This document shows positions 1-10,336 of a stretch of DNA of 64,000 bases, one piece after another. The notes below the pieces were generated by a model. It worked only from the letters and a program-made list of their open reading frames with translations, was not told where the DNA came from and ran no database searches. The DNA is from Sipunculus nudus (Eukaryota > Annelida > Sipuncula > Golfingiida > Sipunculidae): positions 78,221,429-78,285,428 of the forward strand of contig CM049312.1 in assembly GCA_026874595.1 (NCBI GenBank), read 5' to 3'. Within the stretch, counting starts at the first letter, position 1, and the number at the start of each line of letters is the position of its first letter. Position numbers and translations under genes: made by a program.

Positions 1-547
1 TGGTTTAGTTTACCTGACACTGCTTCAATATCAAATCTAAACTCTTGTAGAACCAGTGCCCATCTCATTACTCTCTTATTAGCACATTTTGATTTGCTAA
101 TACACTTTAATGGTTTGTGGTCGGTCTGAATGGTGAACAGGTACATCTCAAATTTCTGTACAGACCATACAATTGCTAATGACTCTTTCTCGATGGTGGA
201 GTAATTTCTCTCCCTGGGCAATAGTTTACGACTGGCATAAGCTACTGGGTGCATGATCCCCTCGTGTCTTTGCATCAGGATACAGCCAATACCCACATCA
301 GATGCATCACATTTCAAATAAAATCGTTTACTGAAATCAGGTAGCTTCAGTATGGGAGGGTCTGACAGTTTAGCCTTTAGAGAACAGTACGCGTTCTCGT
401 GTACGGGTTTCCAGTCTAGTTTGTTAGGTTGACCTTTACGCGTTAGATCAGTCAAGGGCACCGCTATTTCCGCATAGTTTGGCACGAATTTTCGATAGTA
501 CCCTGTAAGACCTAGGAATGCTCGCAAAGCCTTCTTTGTCTTAGGTC
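1..547 (-). pseudogene. RT thumb and RNase H fragment of Ty3/gypsy-like element (copy A)
   Basis: Reading the minus strand from about 547 towards 1 gives an open frame with the end of a Ty3/gypsy reverse transcriptase (LRAFLGLTGYYRKF) followed by an RNase H domain. Visible RNase H features are DASDVGIG, the glutamate in ERNYSTIEKE and TDHKPL. It lies immediately 3' of the integrase ORF, in a different frame (+1), and runs off the window edge. The fingers and palm of the RT, including the YxDD box, are not present here or elsewhere in the window, so this copy cannot encode a working polymerase. Domain recognition is firm; whether a deletion removed the RT core is inference. Confidence 0.85.
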
Positions 548-549
548 TA

Positions 550-3456
550 TCAGTGCTCTGTTTCCCCGTCTACACCGTCAGGATCATGTATAGAATCAGG
601 TGCGCCCTTGGCTACCGCTGCGAGAATTTGCTGGGGCTCGTTTCTAGCATGGTACCGTTTCAGCATATTCACGTGGAAGGTTTTAACCTTATCGCCAATC
701 TTAATCCGATAGTCTAAGTCCCCAACCCTGTTTACAATAGTATAGGGGCCTTTCCACTGTACCATTAATTTGTTCCGCTCCGTCGGGAGTAACAACAAAA
801 CTTCGTCTCCGGCCTCAAACCTGCGCGTGCATTTACCTCTATCATATAACAGTCTGTGTCTGTTCGCTGATTTGTTCAACGCCTCTCTAGCTAACGCGCA
901 TGTGTCGCTTAGTTTGTCTTGTAGGTCCAGGACGTATTGGTACGTGGTTTTAGTCTCGACGCTAGTATCTCGCTTGGTCCACAGATCCCTTAGAATCCGC
1001 ATCGGTCCTCTAACGATCCTACCATAGAGCAACTCAAAGGGTGAGAACCCTGTGCTCTCATGTGGCGCTTCTCGGTACGCAAAAAGCACGGCGCTGAGGT
1101 ACCGATCCCAATCTCGCGGTCTTTCCTCGCACATCCGTTTCAACATTAACTTTAACGTTCCATTGAATCTCTCCACCATTCCGTTGCACATAGGATGGTA
1201 AGGAGTAGTGGTGAGCTGTCTTACAGACAAAACACGGCTAACTTCTCGCATGAGGTCTGACGTAAATTGTGTTCCCATGTCATTAAGCACCTCTGACGGC
1301 ACTCCTAACCGCGCATAAATATCAACTAGCGCATCAGCCACAGAGACTGTATCTATGTTCTTTAAAGAAACAGCCTCCGGATATCTAGTGGCATAATCCA
1401 TAACGGTCAGAATATACCTGTGACTTCTCTCAGACGCTGGATGGATCGGCCCAACCAGATCCATCGAAATTCTACGCCAGGGCTCATCAATTAATGGCAT
1501 CTGGCCTAACGTAGCTCCAGGCACCCTGCCTTTCGGTATGGTTTTCTGGCAAATGGGACAGGACTTGCAAAACTCAGCAATGTCATTATACATCCCTTTC
1601 CAGAAAAACTGAGTTCTCACGCGGTCGTGCGTTTTGTCTATGCCCTGATGGCCCGCCATAACCGCTTCGTGGCCCATCCTCATTACGTCGTACCGTAACG
1701 TCTGAGGTACCACCACTCGAGATCCATCTTGATCTCCCCGTTTATCACTCACAACCCGAACTAAATATCCGTCCTCAATTCTAAATGGACTATCATTTCT
1801 AGCCTCTCTAGCTAGCCTCCAATACGGCGCTAAAGACCCATCCTCCTCCTGCGCCTTCAAAAATTCGGCCGGACTCACATCGGCAACTGGGCTTGCAACA
1901 TTCAAGCTACGCGTCGGTATCTGTTTCTCTCGTGCAGCGCTCCGTGTCTCCACCGCGGACGACACCTCCTTTTGTGACTCTACACCGTCACACACTATGC
2001 CTGTGGACCGCTCAGACTTCCACGTCGGGTCCGGATCATACGGATCACGCGCTCCCGCTACGTTACCTAGCGCTAAATCACATACAGCATCCCCGACCAC
2101 CATTGCCTCGATAGTACCGACAAAGTACGCACAGTCCACATTAATCCTAGCCGTAGGAAATTGTCTTACAGACCCGTCGAACAACCTACACTCGACCTGG
2201 TGTCCGGTGAACTGATTCGGCTCCACGTACGACTCACGTATTCCTGCCGAGGAACATCCCGAATCCCGCAGCACCCTCGCTGACTTACCATTCACCAGCC
2301 CTTCACACACAGGTAACGAGATTCCGCCTTCTGTTTGGGCAGCAAATCCTAACGACTGACTCGGACTCTCTACTTCCGGTTTCACCGCACCGACTGTCTC
2401 CGTTTCCGCCTCGACTACTGCCATTGACATAGTCTCCGGTTTCTGTTTTGGGTTATACGGGGGGCTAAAATTAGTCCTATACCTCTGCTGATCGCCAGCA
2501 GCACGCCCTACTTGAGGGGAAGACCTAGGCCTCGACCGGGCACTAGTCTTACATTCCCGCGCCTTATGTCCCAGTTCATTACATAAATAACATCTGATGC
2601 CTCCTGATGGCTTAAATGTCTGACCGCCCGGACTGCGCTCAACCTCTCGCTTCTCTCTAGGCTGAGATACCGGTTGCGCTGGACGCGGCACATTATTGCC
2701 ATAACGAGGACCTGCTGTAAGGCTGTGTACACCGTGAGCCTCCGTATAACTCTCGGCTAAGTCTACCATACTATCAAAGTCACGACACCGTCTCTCTTTC
2801 AAAAACATAGAGAGATCCCTACTACAGCAGTTTACGAACTGCTCACACATCAACAGGTTAACTACCCCGTCGTAGTCACCTCCGACCCCTGCCATCCCTA
2901 TCCAATGGTCTAGGTATCCACTCAGTCTCACCGCAAACTGACTCGGCGTTTCGCCTCGCTCAGGCCTACAAGTCCGAAACTTGTGTCGATAACCCTCTTC
3001 GGTCATTTGGTATCGCTTTAACAAGGCTATCTTTAACTTATCGTAATCCATGGCCTCACTAACCGATAACTGTGTGTAAGTCCCTAGCGCCTTACCCCGC
3101 AGTAACGGACTCAGGTGTAACGCCCAATTCTCCCTATCATAGCCTTGACATACAGCTAATCGTTCAAATCGCTCAAGAAACGCATCTAGCTGATCGTGAG
3201 CCTCATCAAAAGGTGGAAGCTGGATTTTCGGGAATACATCCCTACTTCTCTCTTCTTTAACCCCAGAGTCAGACTTTAACCTTAGAACCTCTAATTCGTG
3301 GGCTCTAGCCTCTCGCTCGCGCTCTAATTCCCGCTGCCTAGCTCTTTCCTCACGTTCCTCATCCGCACGCCGTCTAGCCTCAACATAATCTTGTAAAGCC
3401 TGGTCCTTAAGCCCCAAGGCCTGTCCGCATCTAACAAGTGACTCTAACGTTTCCAT
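550..3456 (-). CDS. gag-protease-integrase polyprotein of Gmr1-like Ty3/gypsy retrotransposon (copy A)
   Basis: A 968-aa ORF. Residues 25-60 are a highly charged probable coiled coil, followed by a retrotransposon gag domain (about 70-250). A CCHC zinc knuckle (CX2CX4HX4C) lies near 287-301 and an aspartic protease core with DSG near 398 and DLALGN downstream. The integrase starts near 560, with an HHCC zinc-binding module (about 595-635). A DDE catalytic core follows: D in SMDLVGP near 665, D in NDMGTQF near 727, E in MVERFNG near 762. A C-terminal domain ends in FHVNMLKRYH. No RT lies between protease and integrase. The ORF stops just before an RNase H fragment, giving the order gag-PR-IN-(RT)-RH. 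The start Met is shared with copy B. Confidence 0.88.
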   Translation of the reverse strand: METLESLVRCGQALGLKDQALQDYVEARRRADEEREERARQRELEREREARAHELEVLRLKSDSGVKEERSRDVFPKIQLPPFDEAHDQLDAFLERFERLAVCQGYDRENWALHLSPLLRGKALGTYTQLSVSEAMDYDKLKIALLKRYQMTEEGYRHKFRTCRPERGETPSQFAVRLSGYLDHWIGMAGVGGDYDGVVNLLMCEQFVNCCSRDLSMFLKERRCRDFDSMVDLAESYTEAHGVHSLTAGPRYGNNVPRPAQPVSQPREKREVERSPGGQTFKPSGGIRCYLCNELGHKARECKTSARSRPRSSPQVGRAAGDQQRYRTNFSPPYNPKQKPETMSMAVVEAETETVGAVKPEVESPSQSLGFAAQTEGGISLPVCEGLVNGKSARVLRDSGCSSAGIRESYVEPNQFTGHQVECRLFDGSVRQFPTARINVDCAYFVGTIEAMVVGDAVCDLALGNVAGARDPYDPDPTWKSERSTGIVCDGVESQKEVSSAVETRSAAREKQIPTRSLNVASPVADVSPAEFLKAQEEDGSLAPYWRLAREARNDSPFRIEDGYLVRVVSDKRGDQDGSRVVVPQTLRYDVMRMGHEAVMAGHQGIDKTHDRVRTQFFWKGMYNDIAEFCKSCPICQKTIPKGRVPGATLGQMPLIDEPWRRISMDLVGPIHPASERSHRYILTVMDYATRYPEAVSLKNIDTVSVADALVDIYARLGVPSEVLNDMGTQFTSDLMREVSRVLSVRQLTTTPYHPMCNGMVERFNGTLKLMLKRMCEERPRDWDRYLSAVLFAYREAPHESTGFSPFELLYGRIVRGPMRILRDLWTKRDTSVETKTTYQYVLDLQDKLSDTCALAREALNKSANRHRLLYDRGKCTRRFEAGDEVLLLLPTERNKLMVQWKGPYTIVNRVGDLDYRIKIGDKVKTFHVNMLKRYHARNEPQQILAAVAKGAPDSIHDPDGVDGETEH

Positions 3457-5084
3457 GGTAACGCTCTAACCTAGTAAGATTCCAGTATCTAGTAATATCC
3501 GCTCTTAAAAATCCGTAAATACGTACTGTTAAAGCCAACCTAACGAACCGGCGGTATCCGTACAATAACACTACGGTAGCTCTACGCATCAAAATCTACT
3601 TATACGGACGGACGGACGGAAGGTCGGACGAAGGGTCAGACGGATGGACGGATGGATATCAAGATATCAATAAACACCATGCACCCATGATTACCATGCC
3701 AATCGGGAGGGGTAAACTTACCTGTCAAGAGACCCTACCACGTGACCAATCACAAACTAGTGTTGAAGAAATTATACCAGGGCGTATCTAACCACATCAA
3801 AAATTTTCACTCTAATCTGGGTTTATATCAACCCAATAATGATGTCCAGGTATCACTGAACTAGCATTACTCACAAAACATGCATGTGTTCTAGCCAAAT
3901 CTACAAGGTATATGCCGATCTTGAAACAATGTTGTGCTTCAGGTAATATTCTCACTGAATAAATATTAACTCCTAACAGTGGGGTAATTTCATTGTGCAA
4001 GTATACACTACAACATCAGTTTGGTGTCATTTTCAATTATTAATTCAGATCAACTCTAGTTTGAGTATATGAATGTCTGGTTTCAGTACTGTTTTCTCAG
4101 TTCAAAACTTCTGAAACTTACTGTAATTAGCCAGTTTTTTTAAGGCTAATTATATCCTGGCACGCTCGCCATACAATGTCACCCCTAACTTAACGTGAAA
4201 ACTTTACAACGGATATATCCTATAAAACAATAGGATGGGTTAACGCTCGCCACTTGATTTCATTAATCAAGAAATTAGATCCAGGTCATTACAGGTGACA
4301 TTTCCAGGTTCTTTTAAGGACGTGTATTAAAATACCAGACAATCATACACCCAGATCTATAGAAACTATGAGACATCAGGTTAAATTCACAAATATAATT
4401 CAAGACAATACTTACAGAGACACAAATGTGAGTGTGTGCGTAGATGTGTCAATACGACCGTTCTTCACATTAAAATTACAGGATATTTACTGAGTCCATG
4501 GTTGTATAAAAACAATAAAGTTCAGTTACTTCAGAGATCTCTGGTTACTGTTTTGTGTAGAATCTAGCGTATGGTTAGCACCATATAGATCTAGTCTTTC
4601 TGAGTTTAGCGATCTTCAACTAATCTTGCTTGTCAGCGACCCGGGTAGGTTTACGTTCACATGAATGCAATAGCGCTCTTTGTTTACGTAGAGCTTAGAG
4701 TCCTTGATCTTGCTCGTGTAGCAATGGTTTCACGGCTTACGGCGGTTATGTTTCTAGGTCAAGCTGAACTAGGCCGGCAGGTGACGAGCGCGCTCTCTCA
4801 CTTTATCGCCAATACGAAGCTCCGTCGGCAGCACGGCTGAGTTCTCATGAGCTGGGTCCTTGCCTCATGTAGAAGCTTGCTTCTATGCCGTTCCTGGCGT
4901 TTCAATGTTCCTACTCCCGTTCGTGCGTGCTGCCACCTCAAGCTTCAAGACCCAACTGAACCAACGATCAGCGTCTCTTCTTGAAGTCTGACGTCACAAT
5001 CGCCTGTTCACTGTGTACGGCAATCCGGTTCTCTGATTGGCTTATTTCTCTAGTGTCCCATATAAGGATATATATGACCTAGTT
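3457..5084 (-). other. Long non-coding leader between 5' LTR and gag (copy A)
   Basis: About 1.6 kb with no convincing ORF separates the gag start from the LTR at 5085-5323. It contains a GGAC/GGAT-rich low-complexity stretch at about 3602-3655 and a perfect CRE-like octamer TGACGTCA at 4989-4996. I could not find a tRNA primer-binding site next to the LTR. An identical block lies at 8470-10097. Confidence 0.55.
4989..4996. promoter_or_regulatory. CRE-like octamer in retroelement leader
   Basis: The palindrome TGACGTCA lies about 90 bp downstream (in element orientation) of the 5' LTR and is repeated at 10002-10009 in copy B. It matches the CREB/ATF consensus; use as a promoter element is inference. 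Confidence 0.3.
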
Positions 5085-5323
5085 TGACTGTTAGCGTCAC
5101 CATGGCGACCCACATACCAAATGTAATAATTACACACGATGCGTGACACGGATAAATCAGCTGATAGCCGATGGGATTCCATACAAGAATACACAATATA
5201 TATATACAATCAAGACCTGTCAACGCTTTAGGATGACGCTTCACGTCAATATCAATAGAGAACAGACTTCGTTAAACTATGATACAAAACACCGTACATA
5301 TTGTCACCTATTGTCTGGTGACA
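5085..5323 (-). repeat. LTR, 239 bp (5' LTR of copy A)
   Basis: In minus orientation it begins TGTCACCAG and ends AACAGTCA, giving the TG...CA termini of LTRs. The same sequence occurs at 6441-6679 and 10098-10336 with no difference found by eye. An internal (TA)n stretch could supply a TATA box. Boundaries come from where the flanks of the three copies diverge. Confidence 0.65.
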
Positions 5324-6440
5324 TATATATATATATTGATAAAGTATGGCTCGACATCTGAGCAGAAAAAAACAGTAAACAAAGAAAAATCTTGAGCGCT
5401 ATAACAGTAAATAATTATCGTCCTTAAGGTTTATTTATTTATTCACTGATATTTTAGTTATAGTTTAGATCACCACTTGATTTATCAGTTCACCAGTTAG
5501 TCTGAATCATGTGAAATCGCTGTTATAAACTTCAGTCAGCGGAAGATTCAAAACCATTGTGAGATAAAATGTCAGTAAATATTGAAACAAAAATCCAGGA
5601 AATCTTTTTACGGATCAATGTTGATACCAAGGAATTGATACCAAAAGTATGTTGTTATATAGAATTTTGAAATAACGCTAAGAAGTGATACCGGTCTTAT
5701 TGTATGAGGTCCTGATATGTGTATGTACCGTTCAGACGGTATATTAACTGAGCTCATTCTCGCCGTAGTTTTTACAATGCATGATAAAAAAATTGCAAAA
5801 GATCTTGTAATTTTTCATTTGTCATTTATCTATTTATGACCTATTTGCATGTCAATTTTCAGTCCATCATATATACCAATATCTGAGAAAATTGCATTAG
5901 AGCTCCAACACTACAGTCTTCATAATACAAGTAATTCATAACCGAATGGGATATGAAAAGGGTTGCCATAGTTGCCTCGTGTCAGTTATTGTGCACGGGG
6001 GTTAATTAAAGTGAATTAAATAATGAAAAATATGAATAAACACATACAAGGTAAAGACTCGGTGACTGAGTGTCTGAAACTCTATTTACACTAACATTCG
6101 AAAGTAGACACTGAAAACCTCCAACTAAAAGATTACTTATGAAGTTTAACCTTGGTGGAATCATACAAATTGTAATCTAAATTGTAATTTGTACTTTGTA
6201 GTTTCGATTGTATCTGTTTAATTATAACTTAATGATACGTTTTCCTGTATGACCGTTGTAAATCAAGCATACGTGGTTTTACATTTCATTAATTTAAGCA
6301 TACGAATATAATATAATAATTGTATATTTGCAGCACTTCCAATGCGAGCCTATTATAAGTTTATAAACAACACATTGTCCAGAGGCTTAATTACGAATGA
6401 ACAGCTTTCGGTAATGACTTTCACCCTAAAACAAATTGTT
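5324..6440. repeat. Spacer S1 between LTRs, duplicated at 10337-11453
   Basis: 1,117 bp of AT-rich non-coding DNA. Its right half (from about 5810) resembles sequence at 13190-13830, which carries no LTRs, so this part looks like local host DNA rather than element interior. It ends exactly where the LTR at 6441 begins. I see no gene in it. Confidence 0.6.
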
Positions 6441-6679
6441 TGACTGTTAGCGTCACCATGGCGACCCACATACCAAATGTAATAATTACACACGATGCGT
6501 GACACGGATAAATCAGCTGATAGCCGATGGGATTCCATACAAGAATACACAATATATATATACAATCAAGACCTGTCAACGCTTTAGGATGACGCTTCAC
6601 GTCAATATCAATAGAGAACAGACTTCGTTAAACTATGATACAAAACACCGTACATATTGTCACCTATTGTCTGGTGACA
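6441..6679 (-). repeat. LTR, 239 bp (3' LTR of truncated copy B)
   Basis: Same 239-bp sequence as the other two LTRs. A purine-rich tract directly precedes it in minus orientation, marking it as the 3' LTR of the truncated element to its right. Its outer flank is spacer S1, not a target-site duplicate of the flank of the 10336 end. Confidence 0.7.
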
Positions 6680-6694
6680 TCACCCCCTCCTTTT
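6680..6694 (-). other. Polypurine tract of copy B
   Basis: Minus strand reads AAAAGGAGGGGGTGA directly abutting the LTR start TGTCACC. This is the expected plus-strand priming site just upstream of a 3' LTR. Position and composition are seen directly. Confidence 0.65.
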
Positions 6695-6848
6695 AAAGAA
6701 AATACACGGTATTTTCTCGATACATCGTATCGTTCTATCTCACAGGGTCCAGCTAAACATACTTACATAAAGCAATACATAAAAGTCATGTAACAAGTTG
6801 TCATAAGTACATGCCCACGGTCTATGACACAGGGCAAAATCCTGGCTA
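6695..6848. other. 3' untranslated remnant of copy B
   Basis: About 150 bp between the polypurine tract and the point (6848/6849) where similarity to copy A resumes. It has no recognisable coding content. It is presumably the 3' end of the full element, joined by an internal deletion to the integrase start. Confidence 0.45.
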
Positions 6849-8469
6849 GACCCATCCTCCTCCTGCGCCTTCAAAAATTCGGCCGGACTCACATCGGCAA
6901 CTGGGCTTGCAACATTCAAGCTACGCGTCGGTATCTGTTTCTCTCGTGCAGCGCTCCGTGTCTCCACCGCGGACGACACCTCCTTTTGTGACTCTACACC
7001 GTCACACACTATGCCTGAGGACCGCTCAGACTTCCACGTCGGTCCGGATCATACGGATCACGCGCTCCCGCTACGTTACCTAGCGCTAAATCACATACAG
7101 CATCCCCGACCACCATTGCCTCGATAGTACCGACAAAGTACGCACAGTCCACATTAATCCTAGCCGTAGGAAATTGTCTTACAGACCCGTCGAACAACCT
7201 ACACTCGACCTGGTGTCCGGTGAACTGATTCGGCTCCACGTACGACTCACGTATTCCTGCCGAGGAACATCCCGAATCCTGCAGCACCCTCGCTGACTTA
7301 CCATTCACCAGCCCTTCACACACAGGTAACGAGATTCCGCCTTCTGTTTGGGCAGCAAATCCTAACGACTGACTCGGACTCTCTACTTCCGGTTTCACCG
7401 CACCGACTGTCTCCGTTTCCGCCTCGACTACTGCCATTGACATAGTCTCCGGTTTCTGTTTTGGGTTATACGGGGGGCTAAAATTAGTCCTATACCTCTG
7501 CTGATCGCCAGCAGCACGCCCTACTTGAGGGGAAGACCTAGGCCTCGACCGGGCACTAGTCTTACATTCCCGCGCCTTATGTCCCAGTTCATTACATAAA
7601 TAACATCTGATGCCTCCTGATGGCTTAAATGTCTGACCGCCCGGACTGCGCTCAACCTCTCGCTTCTCTCTAGGCTGAGATACCGGTTGCGCTGGACGCG
7701 GCACATTATTGCCATAACGAGGACCTGCTGTAAGGCTGTGTACACCGTGAGCCTCCGTATAACTCTCGGCTAAGTCTACCATACTATCAAAGTCACGACA
7801 CCGTCTCTCTTTCAAAAACATAGAGAGATCCCTACTACAGCAGTTTACGAACTGCTCACACATCAACAGGTTAACTACCCCGTCGTAGTCACCTCCGACC
7901 CCTGCCATCCCTATCCAATGGTCTAGGTATCCACTCAGTCTCACCGCAAACTGACTCGGCGTTTCGCCTCGCTCAGGCCTACAAGTCCGAAACTTGTGTC
8001 GATAACCCTCTTCGGTCATTTGGTATCGCTTTAACAAGGCTATCTTTAACTTATCGTAATCCATGGCCTCACTAACCGATAACTGTGTGTAAGTCCCTAG
8101 CGCCTTACCCCGCAGTAACGGACTCAGGTGTAACGCCCAATTCTCCCTATCATAGCCTTGACATACAGCTAATCGTTCAAATCGCTCAAGAAACGCATCT
8201 AGCTGATCGTGAGCCTCATCAAAAGGTGGAAGCTGGATTTTCGGGAATACATCCCTACTTCTCTCTTCTTTAACCCCAGAGTCAGACTTTAACCTTAGAA
8301 CCTCTAATTCGTGGGCTCTAGCCTCTCGCTCGCGCTCTAATTCCCGCTGCCTAGCTCTTTCCTCACGTTCCTCATCCGCACGCCGTCTAGCCTCAACATA
8401 ATCTTGTAAAGCCTGGTCCTTAAGCCCCAAGGCCTGTCCGCATCTAACAAGTGACTCTAACGTTTCCAT
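6849..8469 (-). pseudogene. gag-protease of copy B, frameshifted and truncated before integrase
   Basis: The 486-aa ORF (7009-8469) is nearly identical to residues 1-475 of copy A: coiled coil, gag, CCHC knuckle, protease with DSG and DLALGN. One G is missing near 7041 relative to copy A (GTCGGTCC versus GTCGGGTCC), shifting the frame and adding a short false tail. The shifted frame continues as the protease-integrase linker to about 6849, where homology to copy A stops at the first residues of the integrase module. Integrase, RT and RNase H are absent, so the copy is non-autonomous but could still make gag and protease. Confidence 0.8.
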
Positions 8470-10097
8470 GGTAACGCTCTAACCTAGTAAGATTCCAGTA
8501 TCTAGTAATATCCGCTCTTAAAAATCCGTAAATACGTACTGTTAAAGCCAACCTAACGAACCGGCGGTATCCGTACAATAACACTACGGTAGCTCTACGC
8601 ATCAAAATCTACTTATACGGACGGACGGACGGAAGGTCGGACGAAGGGTCAGACGGATGGACGGATGGATATCAAGATATCAATAAACACCATGCACCCA
8701 TGATTACCATGCCAATCGGGAGGGGTAAACTTACCTGTCAAGAGACCCTACCACGTGACCAATCACAAACTAGTGTTGAAGAAATTATACCAGGGCGTAT
8801 CTAACCACATCAAAAATTTTCACTCTAATCTGGGTTTATATCAACCCAATAATGATGTCCAGGTATCACTGAACTAGCATTACTCACAAAACATGCATGT
8901 GTTCTAGCCAAATCTACAAGGTATATGCCGATCTTGAAACAATGTTGTGCTTCAGGTAATATTCTCACTGAATAAATATTAACTCCTAACAGTGGGGTAA
9001 TTTCATTGTGCAAGTATACACTACAACATCAGTTTGGTGTCATTTCCAATTATTAATTCAGATCAACTCTAGTTTGAGTATATGAATGTCTGGTTTCAGT
9101 ACTGTTTTCTCAGTTCAAAACTTCTGAAACTTACTGTAATTAGCCAGTTTTTTTAAGGCTAATTATATCCTGGCACGCTCGCCATACAATGTCACCCCTA
9201 ACTTAACGTGAAAACTTTACAACGGATATATCCTATAAAACAATAGGATGGGTTAACGCTCGCCACTTGATTTCATTAATCAAGAAATTAGATCCAGGTC
9301 ATTACAGGTGACATTTCCAGGTTCTTTTAAGGACGTGTATTAAAATACCAGACAATCATACACCCAGATCAATAGAAACTATGAGACATCAGGTTAAATT
9401 CACAAATATAATTCAAGACAATACTTACAGAGACACAAATGTGAGTGTGTGCGTAGATGTGTCAATACGACCGTTCTTCACATTAAAATTACAGGATATT
9501 TACTGAGTCCATGGTTGTATAAAAACAATAAAGTTCAGTTACTTCAGAGATCTCTGGTTACTGTTTTGTGTAGAATCTAGCGTATGGTTAGCACCATATA
9601 GATCTAGTCTTTCTGAGTTTAGCGATCTTCAACTAATCTTGCTTGTCAGCGACCCGGGTAGGTTTACGTTCACATGAATGCAATAGCGCTCTTTGTTTAC
9701 GTAGAGCTTAGAGTCCTTGATCTTGCTCGTGTAGCAATGGTTTCACGGCTTACGGCGGTTATGTTTCTAGGTCAAGCTGAACTAGGCCGGCAGGTGACGA
9801 GCGCGCTCTCTCACTTTATCGCCAATACGAAGCTCCGTCGGCAGCACGGCTGAGTTCTCATGAGCTGGGTCCTTGCCTCATGTAGAAGCTTGCTTCTATG
9901 CCGTTCCTGGCGTTTCAATGTTCCTACTCCCGTTCGTGCGTGCTGCCACCTCAAGCTTCAAGACCCAACTGAACCAACGATCAGCGTCTCTTCTTGAAGT
10001 CTGACGTCACAATCGCCTGTTCACTGTGTACGGCAATCCGGTTCTCTGATTGGCTTATTTCTCTAGTGTCCCATATAAGGATATATGTGACCTAGTT
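8470..10097 (-). other. Long non-coding leader (copy B)
   Basis: Duplicate of 3457-5084 at an offset of 5,013 bp. By eye it shows only a few substitutions, for example near 9051, 9370 and 10087. No gene seen. Confidence 0.55.
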
Positions 10098-10336
10098 TGA
10101 CTGTTAGCGTCACCATGGCGACCCACATACCAAATGTAATAATTACACACGATGCGTGACACGGATAAATCAGCTGATAGCCGATGGGATTCCATACAAG
10201 AATACACAATATATATATACAATCAAGACCTGTCAACGCTTTAGGATGACGCTTCACGTCAATATCAATAGAGAACAGACTTCGTTAAACTATGATACAA
10301 AACACCGTACATATTGTCACCTATTGTCTGGTGACA
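10098..10336 (-). repeat. LTR, 239 bp (5' LTR of copy B)
   Basis: Third copy of the TGTCACC...AACAGTCA LTR, 5,013 bp from the one at 5085. With the LTR at 6441 it brackets copy B. The 5-bp outer flanks (TTGTT at 6436-6440 and TATAT at 10337-10341) do not match, so no target-site duplication supports a simple insertion. Confidence 0.65.

Noticed and set aside
5050-5361. ORFs of 64-72 codons within the LTR
   Set aside because: Recur at each LTR copy only because the LTR is repeated; no coding features.
5085-6679. LTR-S1-LTR as a small complete LTR element (TRIM)
   Set aside because: The right half of the interior matches LTR-free local DNA at 13.2-13.8 kb, the polypurine tract lies outside the pair, and the outer flanks do not match.
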